A stretch of 64,000 nucleotides of DNA, from assembly GCA_963667005.1 (NCBI GenBank), contig OY762937.1, positions 1,736,001 through 1,800,000 of the forward strand, written 5' to 3'. Numbering within the stretch: position 1 is the first letter of the stretch; every line of letters begins with the position of its first letter. The position numbers and the translations under genes were made by a program. Below the pieces are notes generated by a model. The model was given only the letters and a program-made list of their open reading frames with translations, searched no databases and was not told the origin of the DNA. Shown one piece after another: positions 35,073-44,348 of this stretch. The DNA is from G963662605 sp963667005 (GTDB lineage: Bacteria; Bacteroidota; Ignavibacteria; Ignavibacteriales; Ignavibacteriaceae).

Positions 35073-37610
35073 TTATTTCAAATACGAAATTTTATGCCGT
35101 GCGATTTTTGAACCGGCCTGAAGTTTGCAAATATACACACCGCTCGCTAACTCGACACCGCTCTTACTTTTCGGTGACCACTGCATTACATAATTCCCGG
35201 ACGGAACAGGTTCGTGGAATATTCTATCAACTAACTGTCCGTTTATGTCATATATGGATAACTCGATCTTTTCGTTTTCAACATCAGCAGGAATAGAAAA
35301 ATGAATCAGCGTTGTTGAGTTGAATGGATTGGGATAATTGCCTAGAGTAATAGCATAATTCATGTTGCTTTGAGTCTCTGGCTCCTTTGTATCCGTAAGC
35401 AGTTTCAGTCCGTCGCCCCTTGAAGCACCGGATACATCGGCGAGATACGCGTTAACGAAAGAAGGCCGTGCTGCTTTGCTCAAGTAACTTGTTTGCCAGT
35501 CGTTATCTGTCAGTCGGTTGAATCCGGTTGTTGTGTATTCATAAAAAGTAGATACTGGTCCGGCGCACGTAACATCACCAACACCGGATATGGGGACTAC
35601 AAAAAATCCTAGTTCGACTGGACCTGTCCCGGCATGTTTCACCCATCCTATCGGATTTCCCGCAGCATCAGTTGGCGCGGTGTGATAATCTGCGACAAGA
35701 TAGTCGGGTTTTAGATAATCGCCTTCATAAAAAAGTTTGAGATACCATCCGTTGTATGTTGGCCCGCATCCCATCGGATTTTGATAGAGAACGGTTTTTA
35801 AAAAATTATTTTCCTGATCAGTCAACAGAGTACCCGAAAGTTCTTTTTCAGAAATGGTGGCCAATGTATCGCAGATAGTATATAAAGCATTGTAATAGTT
35901 GAGCATTGCAGTTTTTTGATACGACTCGGTAAATGAGTAGGTATTTATCTTTTTTGAAGCCAGGTCGGCAGTATTTTTTAATACTCTGTACAATTCCGGA
36001 AATGGCTCAACATACGCATACGGATATGAGCAGGTTGTTCCTCCTGTGTACGATTGTTTTGCATATAATAAATTGTCATGACGCAATTCCGTCCAGCTCG
36101 CTAATTGCGTGCTAATCTTTTGTTGCCAGTATCCGCCTGATTGCATGAATGCCGGCAACCCAGTACGCACTTTAGGCGGATTTAAAGTTCTGATCCCAGA
36201 CAACCAGCAATTATATAGCGTGCTGTTCCAGAAACTATCGTCATATGAGCTGATAAGATATTTCAACGCTGCGATATTTGTCCCGTAGTGATATGTATCT
36301 AACTCATCTTTTAATAACTGACCGGCAGCATCATTTCCCAAAGCAAAAAGTATATCCAAAGAGGAGGGGAGCATTCTGGTTACTGCACTGCCTTGAAAAC
36401 TGATTTTATCATAAACAACCGAAGCAGTAACATACGAATCAATTACAAAGCGTTGTCCGAATAAAAGAAAAGCCGAAGCGGGAACAATTTCGTCGGGAGT
36501 CATCGGATCGCCGAGGAGAATTTGCGAAAGAATTTTCTGTCCGGCAAATGATTGTGTCTTTAAGGTATCCTGAAATGTTTTCAGTTTGGTGCTGTCAAGC
36601 AGATCTGATGCCTGCTGCAGCTTGATTGCTTGCGCGAGATAATCCAAATTGGGCAGTGTCACATTATCCTGATCACCTATGAAGAACTTCAAAAATTCTT
36701 CAACCTGTGCAATTTTCGCTGCTGTATTTGATAATGCAATCAGTTCATTGATAAGATACGCGTCAATTGTCTGACGTTGTATGTCGGCTGGAGTAGGGGA
36801 AGGAACGCCAATGCTCTTCGGGGCAAGCAAATAAACTTCAATGCGGCCAAGCCACATCATGACTTTGAAATATTGTCGCAACTGCGGATAAATATCATCG
36901 TCATAATGCCCGCGCGGTTTAAATTGACTGTAATCAACCATGCGCTGGGTCTCGGAAAACAGTGTGGTGTTCATTGCCTGATACGCGTTAATGTTATTTA
37001 TCTGTCCGGATATATGTTCCGCGTTGACTGCGTAATACGGAGCTGCGCTTGATGAGAAAATCGTCCGTGGTACAGAGAGATAAAGATCAACATCCTGCAG
37101 GCTTGCTTTCATTCCTGATACGTTTTTATATTTTGTTTCGAGCGCAGGAATTTGTGCTTCCATCTCATTTAAAATGTCACTAACGGCCCCGCTTAAATAA
37201 TTGATCTCAAACTCTTTCAATATTTTATCATATGAGGCATGATAGGAGTGGAGTATCGCATCTGCGGATATAAAAACCGGAATATCTTTTTGCCACACGT
37301 CGTTAAAGCCGGCAACAAAACTCGTATTTGTAAGGCGTTGTGATACGACAAATCCGTTTTGCTTTATCAGTGATTTTTCGAAATCCGTTAGTCCGAATTG
37401 ACTTGCTGTTTCATTGGAATATTTTGCATCGGCAAAATTTGTCCCGATATTACCACGGAACAATCCCGCGTCATGCATTTGCAGCAATGAGGCTGTGGAC
37501 ATATCTTTATTATTCTGGAGAAACTGCTGATACTCGGAAATCCGGAACTGGCTTTGACCGAAGGTCAAGAACGAACATATAACAACAACAAGAATGGAAG
37601 AATATTTCAT
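35073..37610 (-). CDS. DUF3160-family secreted protein, T9SS-sorted
   Basis: 845 aa. Signal peptide at 1-18 (ending TFG). The main body (about 60-740) matches DUF3160: DIPVFISADAILHSYHASYDKIL near the front, the mid-protein PLTPDEIVPASAFLLFGQRF-like segment, and the YPYAYVEPFPELYRVLKNTAD block before the C-terminal beta part. The final ~85 residues form a type IX sorting domain (LGNYPNPFNSTTLIHF ending KISYLK). The family has no known activity; it is exported and large. The ArsC/Spx-like gene starts 75 bases downstream on the same strand. Confidence 0.88.
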   Translation of the reverse strand: MKYSSILVVVICSFLTFGQSQFRISEYQQFLQNNKDMSTASLLQMHDAGLFRGNIGTNFADAKYSNETASQFGLTDFEKSLIKQNGFVVSQRLTNTSFVAGFNDVWQKDIPVFISADAILHSYHASYDKILKEFEINYLSGAVSDILNEMEAQIPALETKYKNVSGMKASLQDVDLYLSVPRTIFSSSAAPYYAVNAEHISGQINNINAYQAMNTTLFSETQRMVDYSQFKPRGHYDDDIYPQLRQYFKVMMWLGRIEVYLLAPKSIGVPSPTPADIQRQTIDAYLINELIALSNTAAKIAQVEEFLKFFIGDQDNVTLPNLDYLAQAIKLQQASDLLDSTKLKTFQDTLKTQSFAGQKILSQILLGDPMTPDEIVPASAFLLFGQRFVIDSYVTASVVYDKISFQGSAVTRMLPSSLDILFALGNDAAGQLLKDELDTYHYGTNIAALKYLISSYDDSFWNSTLYNCWLSGIRTLNPPKVRTGLPAFMQSGGYWQQKISTQLASWTELRHDNLLYAKQSYTGGTTCSYPYAYVEPFPELYRVLKNTADLASKKINTYSFTESYQKTAMLNYYNALYTICDTLATISEKELSGTLLTDQENNFLKTVLYQNPMGCGPTYNGWYLKLFYEGDYLKPDYLVADYHTAPTDAAGNPIGWVKHAGTGPVELGFFVVPISGVGDVTCAGPVSTFYEYTTTGFNRLTDNDWQTSYLSKAARPSFVNAYLADVSGASRGDGLKLLTDTKEPETQSNMNYAITLGNYPNPFNSTTLIHFSIPADVENEKIELSIYDINGQLVDRIFHEPVPSGNYVMQWSPKSKSGVELASGVYICKLQAGSKIARHKISYLK

Positions 37611-37695
37611 CGGAATATCCTTTTTAATACGGGGATAATTTAGTGTATTATAAGTGAATAATCAATACTGTATGTTCGATGCCTAATTTCATCTC

Positions 37696-37729
37696 TTCCT
37701 AACCCAAGGGTTAACCCTTGGGTTAGGAA
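37696..37729. repeat. 34-bp perfect palindrome, TTCCTA family
   Basis: TTCCTAACCCAAGGGTT is followed immediately by its exact complement, 17+17 with no spacer. It lies between the divergent DUF3160 and fluoride-channel genes. Confidence 0.8.
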
Positions 37730-37842
37730 AGAATGCCAATGCTGAAATCTTGCCCTAAAATTTGCATACGGAGCAGTACATAACAAAAAAGTTATATTTA
37801 TATTAGTGTGAATTTTTTCTGAAATTGCGACAAGGAAGACGA

Positions 37843-38214
37843 TTGTACTTAAACTATGTCATGGTTGGTGCCGGAGCGGCGATAGGCGGTATAACGAGAT
37901 ACTGGTTTTCCCAGTTTATCCACAAGTATTTTGCGACGGCATTTCCGTATGGTACATTAACGATCAACATTATTGGTAGTTTTGCTCTTGGCTTTTTCAT
38001 GTACTACCTCAGTGCCCGCAAAATGATTTCTTCAGAAATGCAGTTGTTTCTCACTGTCGGCTTTTGCGGAGGATTCACCACGTTTTCAACTTTTTCATTA
38101 GAGACAATGAACTTGTTGCGTGATTCGGAATTCCTTTTAGGCGGTTTAAATATCGTTGGCAGTGTTGTTCTTTGCCTGCTTGGAACGTATCTGGCTTATG
38201 TAATTTCAAAATAA
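37843..38214 (+). CDS. crcB: Fluoride channel FluC (CrcB)
   Basis: About 123 aa from TTG 37843, preferred because AAGGAAG lies just upstream and the product then begins (M)YLNYVMVGAGAAIGGITRYW, the usual N terminus of the family; ATG 37861 is an alternative. Four membrane segments are visible. Signature residues are GGITRYW, the Asn in NIIGSF, and GGFTTFSTFSLE, which lines the fluoride pore. The dimer exports fluoride ions across the inner membrane. DUF190 follows after 3 bases, a common fluoride-gene pairing. I see no fluoride riboswitch in the 230 bases upstream. Confidence 0.93.
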   Translation: MYLNYVMVGAGAAIGGITRYWFSQFIHKYFATAFPYGTLTINIIGSFALGFFMYYLSARKMISSEMQLFLTVGFCGGFTTFSTFSLETMNLLRDSEFLLGGLNIVGSVVLCLLGTYLAYVISK

Positions 38215-38217
38215 ATT

Positions 38218-38586
38218 ATGGAGCGGAATATGCCTATTTCCGGTGAAGCTAAACTGTTAAGGATTTTTGTCGGGGAGTCGGACAAACATCATCATGTTCC
38301 TGTCTATGAAAAAATTGTCAATGAAGCCCGTAGGGCAGGTTTAGCAGGGGCAACAGTTAGCAAGGGTGTTATGGGATACGGGCGCTCCAGTAGGATTCAC
38401 ACCGCAAAATTATTGGATTTGTCTGAAGACTTGCCGCTTATCGTGGAGATCGTTGATGAATCGGAGAAAATAGAAGCATTCATTCCCGTGGTTGACCGGA
38501 TTTTTGAGGAAGCGAACAGCGGTGGCCTGATAACGCTCGAAAAAGTCGAAATTCTTAAATATACAGCCGGAAGTCGAAAAAAATGA
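38218..38586 (+). CDS. DUF190-family protein
   Basis: 122 aa, the typical size. LLRIFVGESDKHHHVPVYEKIV near the N terminus is the DUF190 signature, followed by RRAGLAGATVSKGVMGYGRSS and the closing PLIVEIVDESEKIEAF segment. The ferredoxin-like fold resembles PII-like regulators. It sits 3 bases after crcB and is probably co-translated, in keeping with a role in fluoride resistance. Direct function is unproven. Confidence 0.93.
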   Translation: MERNMPISGEAKLLRIFVGESDKHHHVPVYEKIVNEARRAGLAGATVSKGVMGYGRSSRIHTAKLLDLSEDLPLIVEIVDESEKIEAFIPVVDRIFEEANSGGLITLEKVEILKYTAGSRKK

Positions 38587-38828
38587 AAATTTATGCATAA
38601 AAATTGATTTTTTTGCAATACTTAGTTATCAAACAACCGCGCGAAGTTTTCCTAAATTATTTAAATATTCCGCCATTTAAACTTTTTTATTTAGTTTTTC
38701 ACCCCTATTTTTGTTAATAACTTCGAAGCCGCTTCGATTTCGGAGCTTTTTAAAGCATTGCGAAAGGCTTAATCCTTTTTTATCTTACAATTGTCAATAA
38801 TTAACATATAGAGAGAGATAATTATACA

Positions 38829-40673
38829 ATGGCCAAAGATGTTGAAGTTCAAGTACTTGACGACGTGACTGTCCGCTTTGCCGGTGACTCAGGCGACGGT
38901 ATGCAGTTGACAGGCTCGCAGTTTACAAGCACGACAGCACTTGCTGGAAACGATTTAAGTACCCTTCCTGATTATCCTGCTGAGATTCGCGCCCCTGCCG
39001 GTACACTGTATGGCGTGAGCGGATTCCAATTGCATTTTAGCAGCACCGATATTCAGACTCCCGGCGACAGCCCGGACGTACTGATTGCGATGAATCCCGC
39101 TGCGTTAAAAGTTAATCTGAAAGATTTGAAGAAAGACGCAACCATTATTGTTAATGTTGATGCGTTCGATGCAAAGAACCTCAAACTTGCGGAATATGCC
39201 GTCAGCCCGCTGGAAGATAATTCTCTTGAAGGATATAATGTCATTCCGGTCGCGCTAACGGATCTTACGATGAAAGCACTTGAAGAAATCCAGATCAGCA
39301 ACAAGGAAAAAGAACGCTGCAAAAACTTCTTTGCACTTGGCTTGATGTATTGGATGTATAGTAGAAATATCCGTCCCTCACTCGAGTGGATTGAAGAGAA
39401 ATTTAAAAAGAATCCGGTCATGGTTGAAGCCAACAAGCGTGCTTTGAAAGCCGGATATTATTATGGAGAAAATACCGAATTATTTACCTCCCGTTATCAT
39501 GTTGAGCCGGCAAAACTTCCCCCGGGAACATACCGGAATATCGCGGGTAATGAAGCCTGTGCATTAGGATTTGTTACAGCATCACTGCGGGCAGGTATTC
39601 CTCTTTTCCTCGGCTCATATCCTATTACTCCGGCCTCGGAAATTTTACAGGAATTAAGTAAATATAAAGATTACGGTGTGAAAGTATTTCAGGCCGAAGA
39701 TGAAATCGGCGCTATCTGTGCTACCATTGGAGCAGCATATGCCGGTTCACTCTCCATTACCACAACAAGCGGTCCGGGACTTTCACTAAAGACTGAAGCT
39801 ATCGGTCTTGGTGTTATGACTGAACTGCCGATGGTTATTGTAGACGTTCAGAGAGGCGGTCCAAGTACAGGTCTGCCCACTAAAACTGAGCAGAGCGATT
39901 TGATGCAGGCAATGTATGGAAGAAACGGCGAAGCTCCTGTGGTCGTATTGGCTGCTGGTTCACCGACCGATTGTTTCTGGTTGTCCATCGAAGCATCAAA
40001 GCTGGCTGTAAAATATATGACACCGGTTATTTTATTATCGGACGGTTATATCGCAAACGGTTCGGAACCGTTGAGACTGCCGGAAATGAATGAATTGCCT
40101 GAAATTCCGGTCAACTTCAGAACAGAGCCGGAAGGATTTGCTCCTTACCTGCGTGATGAAAATCTTGTTCGTCCATGGGCTATCCCCGGAACTCCGGGTT
40201 TGGAACACCGTGTAGGCGGCTTGGAGAAAAAACACATTCAGGGTGTTATCAGTTACGATCCGGCTAACCACGAAAAGATGGTTGAGCTGCGCGATCAGAA
40301 AATTAAAAACGTTGCTAATGATGTTCCTGACCTGGTTGTTGACGGCGAGCAGGAAGGTGAATTGCTCGTTGTTGGATGGGGCAGCACGTACGGTTCCATC
40401 AAAGAAGCTATTACCCGTTTGAGAAAACAGGGTTATAAAGTTTCCCAGGCACACTTCAAGTATATCAACCCGATGCCGAAGAATACGGGTGATGTATTGA
40501 AGAGATTTAAGAAGGTTCTTGTTCCCGAACTCAATTTAGGTCAATTCGCAAGCCTGCTGCGCAATGAGTTTCTTGTCCCCGTTATACAATTTAACAAGGT
40601 ACAGGGATTGCCGTTCAAGATTGCAGAATTAGAAGTGAAAATGATCGAGCTGCTCGGAGGTAAAGATGAATAG
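38829..40673 (+). CDS. korA: 2-oxoacid:ferredoxin oxidoreductase subunit alpha (gamma-alpha fusion)
   Basis: 614 aa. Residues about 10-190 are the gamma domain (VRFAGDSGDGMQLTG), and about 220-610 the alpha part with FLGSYPITPASEILQELS, SITTTSGPGLSLKTEAIGLG and MVIVDVQRGGPSTGLPTKTEQ. This fused form is common for 2-oxoglutarate:ferredoxin oxidoreductases, which convert 2-oxoglutarate to succinyl-CoA with ferredoxin as acceptor, or reductively carboxylate in the reverse TCA cycle. Direction cannot be told from sequence. The ATG follows AGAGAGAGATAA. It overlaps korB by 8 bases. Confidence 0.95.
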   Translation: MAKDVEVQVLDDVTVRFAGDSGDGMQLTGSQFTSTTALAGNDLSTLPDYPAEIRAPAGTLYGVSGFQLHFSSTDIQTPGDSPDVLIAMNPAALKVNLKDLKKDATIIVNVDAFDAKNLKLAEYAVSPLEDNSLEGYNVIPVALTDLTMKALEEIQISNKEKERCKNFFALGLMYWMYSRNIRPSLEWIEEKFKKNPVMVEANKRALKAGYYYGENTELFTSRYHVEPAKLPPGTYRNIAGNEACALGFVTASLRAGIPLFLGSYPITPASEILQELSKYKDYGVKVFQAEDEIGAICATIGAAYAGSLSITTTSGPGLSLKTEAIGLGVMTELPMVIVDVQRGGPSTGLPTKTEQSDLMQAMYGRNGEAPVVVLAAGSPTDCFWLSIEASKLAVKYMTPVILLSDGYIANGSEPLRLPEMNELPEIPVNFRTEPEGFAPYLRDENLVRPWAIPGTPGLEHRVGGLEKKHIQGVISYDPANHEKMVELRDQKIKNVANDVPDLVVDGEQEGELLVVGWGSTYGSIKEAITRLRKQGYKVSQAHFKYINPMPKNTGDVLKRFKKVLVPELNLGQFASLLRNEFLVPVIQFNKVQGLPFKIAELEVKMIELLGGKDE

Positions 40674-41703
40674 TGAGGTTAAGATGAAAGAAGAATTTAA
40701 TTACACGGCTAAAGATTTTTCCGCTACTAATGATGTTCGCTGGTGCCCGGGCTGCGGCGATTATTCTATTCTCGCGCAGATGCAAAGAGTATCACCGGAT
40801 TTCGGTATTCGCAAAGATAAAATCGTATGGGTTTCCGGTATCGGATGCTCAAGCCGTTTCCCATACTACATGAACACCTACGGATTCCACGGTATCCACG
40901 GACGCGCTCCGGCGATTGCCAGCGGCGTTAAAATTGCTAATCCTGATTTGACCGTTTGGGTCGCAACAGGTGACGGCGATTTGCTGAGTATCGGCGGTAA
41001 CCATTTCATTCATGCATGCCGCAGAAATATTGACCTGAAAATCTGTTTGTTCAACAACAGAATTTACGGATTGACAAAAGGCCAGTATTCACCGACATCC
41101 GAGAAGGGTAAAAAGACAAAAAGCACCCCGTACGGAAGCGTTGATTTTCCTTTCAAGCCCGTTTCTGTCGCTCTTGGTGCCGGCGCAACATTTGTTGCCC
41201 GCTCAATTGACCGCGATCCGAAACACTTGCAGCAGATGATGCTTCGTGCGGCCGAGCATAAAGGAACAGCCTTTATCGAAATCTATCAGAATTGCAACAT
41301 CTTCAACGATGGCGCATATTTGAATTTGACCGAAAAAGACTCAAAGGCAAACAATGTTCTGTATCTTGAACATGGTAAACCGATGATCTTCGGTGAATCA
41401 AATAATAAAGGTATCCGTCTGAACGGACTGAATCCTGAAATCATTGATTTAACCACCGGCGAATTTTCAGCGGCTGATTGCTGGGTTCATGATGAATTCG
41501 ATGCAAGTCCCGCACGCTCGTATATTCTTTCGCAGTTCAGCGACATGGAAGGATTTCCTACACCGCTTGGTGTATTCAACCAGCAGTTCAAATCCACCTA
41601 TGATGCAGACGTTGAACAGCAGATTGAAGACGTCAAAAAGCTGAAAGGCGAAGGCGATCTGAATAAATTATTACGCGGTGGAAATACCTGGACCGTTGAA
41701 TAA
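40666..41703 (+). CDS. korB: 2-oxoacid:ferredoxin oxidoreductase subunit beta
   Basis: 345 aa from ATG 40666, preceded by GGAGGTAAAG inside korA; the in-frame ATG at 40684 is an alternative. The thiamine-pyrophosphate subunit. WCPGCGDYSIL contains the first CxxC of the iron-sulfur site, VSGIGCSSRFPYYMNTYGFHGIHGRA is highly conserved, and the TPP/Mg motif is GDGDLLSIGGNHFIHACRRN. QNCNIFNDGAY carries another Cys. Full length for the family. Together with korA it forms the complete enzyme; a terminator follows, so this is a two-gene operon. Confidence 0.95.
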   Translation: MNSEVKMKEEFNYTAKDFSATNDVRWCPGCGDYSILAQMQRVSPDFGIRKDKIVWVSGIGCSSRFPYYMNTYGFHGIHGRAPAIASGVKIANPDLTVWVATGDGDLLSIGGNHFIHACRRNIDLKICLFNNRIYGLTKGQYSPTSEKGKKTKSTPYGSVDFPFKPVSVALGAGATFVARSIDRDPKHLQQMMLRAAEHKGTAFIEIYQNCNIFNDGAYLNLTEKDSKANNVLYLEHGKPMIFGESNNKGIRLNGLNPEIIDLTTGEFSAADCWVHDEFDASPARSYILSQFSDMEGFPTPLGVFNQQFKSTYDADVEQQIEDVKKLKGEGDLNKLLRGGNTWTVE

Positions 41704-41722
41704 GAAAATTGTCCTTTAATAC

Positions 41723-41759
41723 AAAGGGAGCCGTTTAGCAAATGCGGCTCCCTTTTTTT
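41723..41759 (+). terminator. Rho-independent terminator of korAB
   Basis: 11-bp stem AAAGGGAGCCG/CGGCTCCCTTT with an 11-base loop and a T run, 20 bases past korB. Confidence 0.9.
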
Positions 41760-41835
41760 ATGGGTAATTTTTTATGACGGAACTAATCGTTATTTTTCAT
41801 CGTTCAATATCTGTAATACAAGAATTATTGGCGAT

Positions 41836-42840
41836 ATGGAAAAAGAATTTCAACAGCTGACCGAATTAATACAACAAAACACATCATTTGTCCTAACGAC
41901 CCACGTTAATCCCGACGGTGACGGCATCGGTTCGGTGCTTACCATGTATAGGATATTGAAAGCACATGGCAAGGAAGTCTCGATTATCAATATCAGTGAA
42001 ACGCCTCATTATCTCCGTTTTCTCGATAAAAGTAATGTGATAGAGCGGTTTGATCTGCAGATCCATCCGGAAAAATTTGCCTCGTGCGATGTTTTTATTG
42101 CTCTCGATTTTAATACGGTTGACCGGATGGGCAAAATGTCGCCGGTGTTTGCATCTGTAAAAGGGAAAAAGATATGCATAGACCACCACCAAAATCCGCA
42201 GCCGGTTTTTGATCTGTATGTATGTTCGATAGAATATTGTGCAACGGGACATATCTTATACGACTATATCTCTAAGAGCAAGATAGTGCCATTTGCGAAT
42301 GAACATGCTGAGCCTCTTTACGCAGCAGTTATGACCGATACGGGTTCATTCCGGTTTGAACGGACAACTCCGGATGTACATAGGTTAGCGGCACGGTGTC
42401 TTGAGCAGGGTGTTAATCCTACAGAGATGTACCGGCAAATTTATGATCAGAATCCGTTTGGCAAGATGACACTGTTAGGCCATGCCCTCAGCGCCACAGA
42501 ACTATATGGTGACAACGGTGAGATTGCCGTGATGACTGTTACCCAGCAGCAGCTTGCCGATACGGGCATGCGCGAAGACGATACTGACGGATTTATTAAT
42601 ATCTGCATGAGTGTCGGATCGGTTAAAATGGGTGTTAAGTTTTTGGAACTGAAACAAGGTTTTAAAATCAGTCTTCGTTCGAAAGGGGAAATACCTGTAC
42701 ACACTTTTGCTGCCAAATATGGCGGGGGCGGCCACAAAAACGCGGCTGGTATCAGATTTAAAGAAGGAACAATGTTTGAGCGCAAAAAAGAAATTATCGA
42801 AAGCGCAATTGAATTTTATAAAGGTGTAAATCATGAATAA
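41836..42840 (+). CDS. nrnA: DHH-family phosphoesterase (NrnA-like)
   Basis: 334 aa. The DHH domain carries the metal ligands in THVNPDGDGIGS, ALDFNTVDRMG, and DHHQNP, and TDTGSFRFE further on. The DHHA1 domain ends with the glycine motif GGGGHKNAAGIRF. This architecture matches bifunctional nanoRNase/pAp phosphatase NrnA, which degrades 2-5-nt RNA and 3'-phosphoadenosine 5'-phosphate. Activity on cyclic dinucleotide breakdown products is another known role in the family. The next gene (pepA) starts inside its last 8 bases, so translation is coupled. Confidence 0.92.
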   Translation: MEKEFQQLTELIQQNTSFVLTTHVNPDGDGIGSVLTMYRILKAHGKEVSIINISETPHYLRFLDKSNVIERFDLQIHPEKFASCDVFIALDFNTVDRMGKMSPVFASVKGKKICIDHHQNPQPVFDLYVCSIEYCATGHILYDYISKSKIVPFANEHAEPLYAAVMTDTGSFRFERTTPDVHRLAARCLEQGVNPTEMYRQIYDQNPFGKMTLLGHALSATELYGDNGEIAVMTVTQQQLADTGMREDDTDGFINICMSVGSVKMGVKFLELKQGFKISLRSKGEIPVHTFAAKYGGGGHKNAAGIRFKEGTMFERKKEIIESAIEFYKGVNHE

Positions 42841-44347
42841 CGTATATCAAATTAAATTTTCATCAGTACAATCAATATCAAATCCGGGAAGTAATTCCCG
42901 GATAGTCGTTTTTATACCTGAAGGTGATACGTTTCAGGCCTCATTGAAAAAAATAACAAAACGGTTTCAAGTTTCTCTTTCGAAGGAAATCGAAAAGCAG
43001 CTTTCGGATGATGCTGCTTCGGTTAACTTGTCGCTTGATACTGCGAAGCAAATATCATTGAACATCATCAAGGTTAAGTTTGAACAGGAAAACGCGGTAG
43101 ACTATTTTAGGAACAAGCTCGCGGGTATTGTACAATCTGTATTAAGTGTAGAGCGGTTATATATTATTTTACCCGCGTATCAGTCTACTAGAGAGTTCTT
43201 CGATTCCGAATCATACCTGTATCAATCCGCAATTGAAGGAGTTCATTTCGGCAATTATACGTTCAATGAGTTTAAGTCCGGGGCACTAAAAGCAAAACCG
43301 CTTTCCGTGATCTTTGAGGCAGAGAAAAATATTTTTAACACCGCATCGCTTCAGGCAGGCGCAATTATGTACGGCGTTGAGTTTACGAGAAATCTGCAAA
43401 ACGCTCCGGCTAATGTTATTACTCCCGATACCCTTGCAAAGCGAATTAAAGTTGAAGCACAAAAAGCCGGGTTGAAATTCCAGGTACTGAATGAGAAAGA
43501 AATTGCAAAAAAGAAAATGGGCGGACTGCTTGCCGTCGGCAGCGGCAGTAAAAATCCTCCGCGTTTTATTATTTGTTCTTACACATCCGTAAAGAGAAGT
43601 GCCAAGGTAAAACCATTTCATATTGTGCTGGTAGGTAAGGGATTAACATTCGACAGCGGCGGTATCTCAATAAAACCGGCATCTGGCATGGGAGAAATGA
43701 AAGCTGATATGTCCGGTGCAGCAGTTGTCGCGGGAACAATAATTTCAGCAGCAAAATTGAAATTGCCGGTTAATATCACCATCTTGATTCCATCAGCTGA
43801 AAATATGCCTTCAGGTAGTGCAATGCGTCCCGGAGATATTGTCACCACTTCATCCGGAAAAACAATTGAGGTTGATAATACCGATGCTGAAGGCAGAGTT
43901 GTTCTTGCCGATGCACTTCACTACGCCTCAAAACTCAATGCCGATGTTGTCATTGACCTTGCAACGCTGACAGGTGCGTGCGTGGTCGCGTTAGGCGAGC
44001 ATGTGGCAGGACTCTTTACCAAGGACGACAAACTTGCTGAGGGGCTTTACTCAGCAGGGCAGAAAACAGCAGACCGTGTATGGCGCATGCCTATGTGGGA
44101 TTCTTATAATCCACTTATCAATAGCGATGTTGCCGATGTAAAGAATGTTGGTGGCAGATGGGGCGGAGCAATAACCGCCGCGAAATTCCTGGAGAATTGG
44201 GCGAAGGACTTAAAATCGTGGGCACATATTGATATCGCGGGTCCGGCGTTCCCGAACAGCTCGACAAATTATTCAAAGACATACATGACCGGTTTCGGTG
44301 TACGTTTGCTTATCGAATTTATAGAGTCGGAAATAAAGAGACGTTAG
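42833..44347 (+). CDS. pepA: Leucyl aminopeptidase (M17)
   Basis: 504 aa. The N-terminal alpha/beta domain covers about 1-170; the catalytic domain shows VGKGLTFDSGGISIKPASGM, MKADMSGAAVV and the family signature NTDAEGRVVLADAL, with metal-binding Lys, Asp and Glu residues in place. It releases N-terminal residues from peptides in the cytoplasm as a hexamer. The ATG overlaps nrnA by 8 bases. Its stop is one base from that of lptD on the opposite strand, and no terminator hairpin separates the two convergent genes. Confidence 0.95.
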   Translation: MNNVYQIKFSSVQSISNPGSNSRIVVFIPEGDTFQASLKKITKRFQVSLSKEIEKQLSDDAASVNLSLDTAKQISLNIIKVKFEQENAVDYFRNKLAGIVQSVLSVERLYIILPAYQSTREFFDSESYLYQSAIEGVHFGNYTFNEFKSGALKAKPLSVIFEAEKNIFNTASLQAGAIMYGVEFTRNLQNAPANVITPDTLAKRIKVEAQKAGLKFQVLNEKEIAKKKMGGLLAVGSGSKNPPRFIICSYTSVKRSAKVKPFHIVLVGKGLTFDSGGISIKPASGMGEMKADMSGAAVVAGTIISAAKLKLPVNITILIPSAENMPSGSAMRPGDIVTTSSGKTIEVDNTDAEGRVVLADALHYASKLNADVVIDLATLTGACVVALGEHVAGLFTKDDKLAEGLYSAGQKTADRVWRMPMWDSYNPLINSDVADVKNVGGRWGGAITAAKFLENWAKDLKSWAHIDIAGPAFPNSSTNYSKTYMTGFGVRLLIEFIESEIKRR

Positions 44348-44348
44348 T

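Noticed and set aside
37611..37842. Fluoride riboswitch before crcB
   Set aside because: I could not align this region to the conserved aptamer core by eye; the palindrome at 37696 is a repeat element. A covariance search could overrule this.
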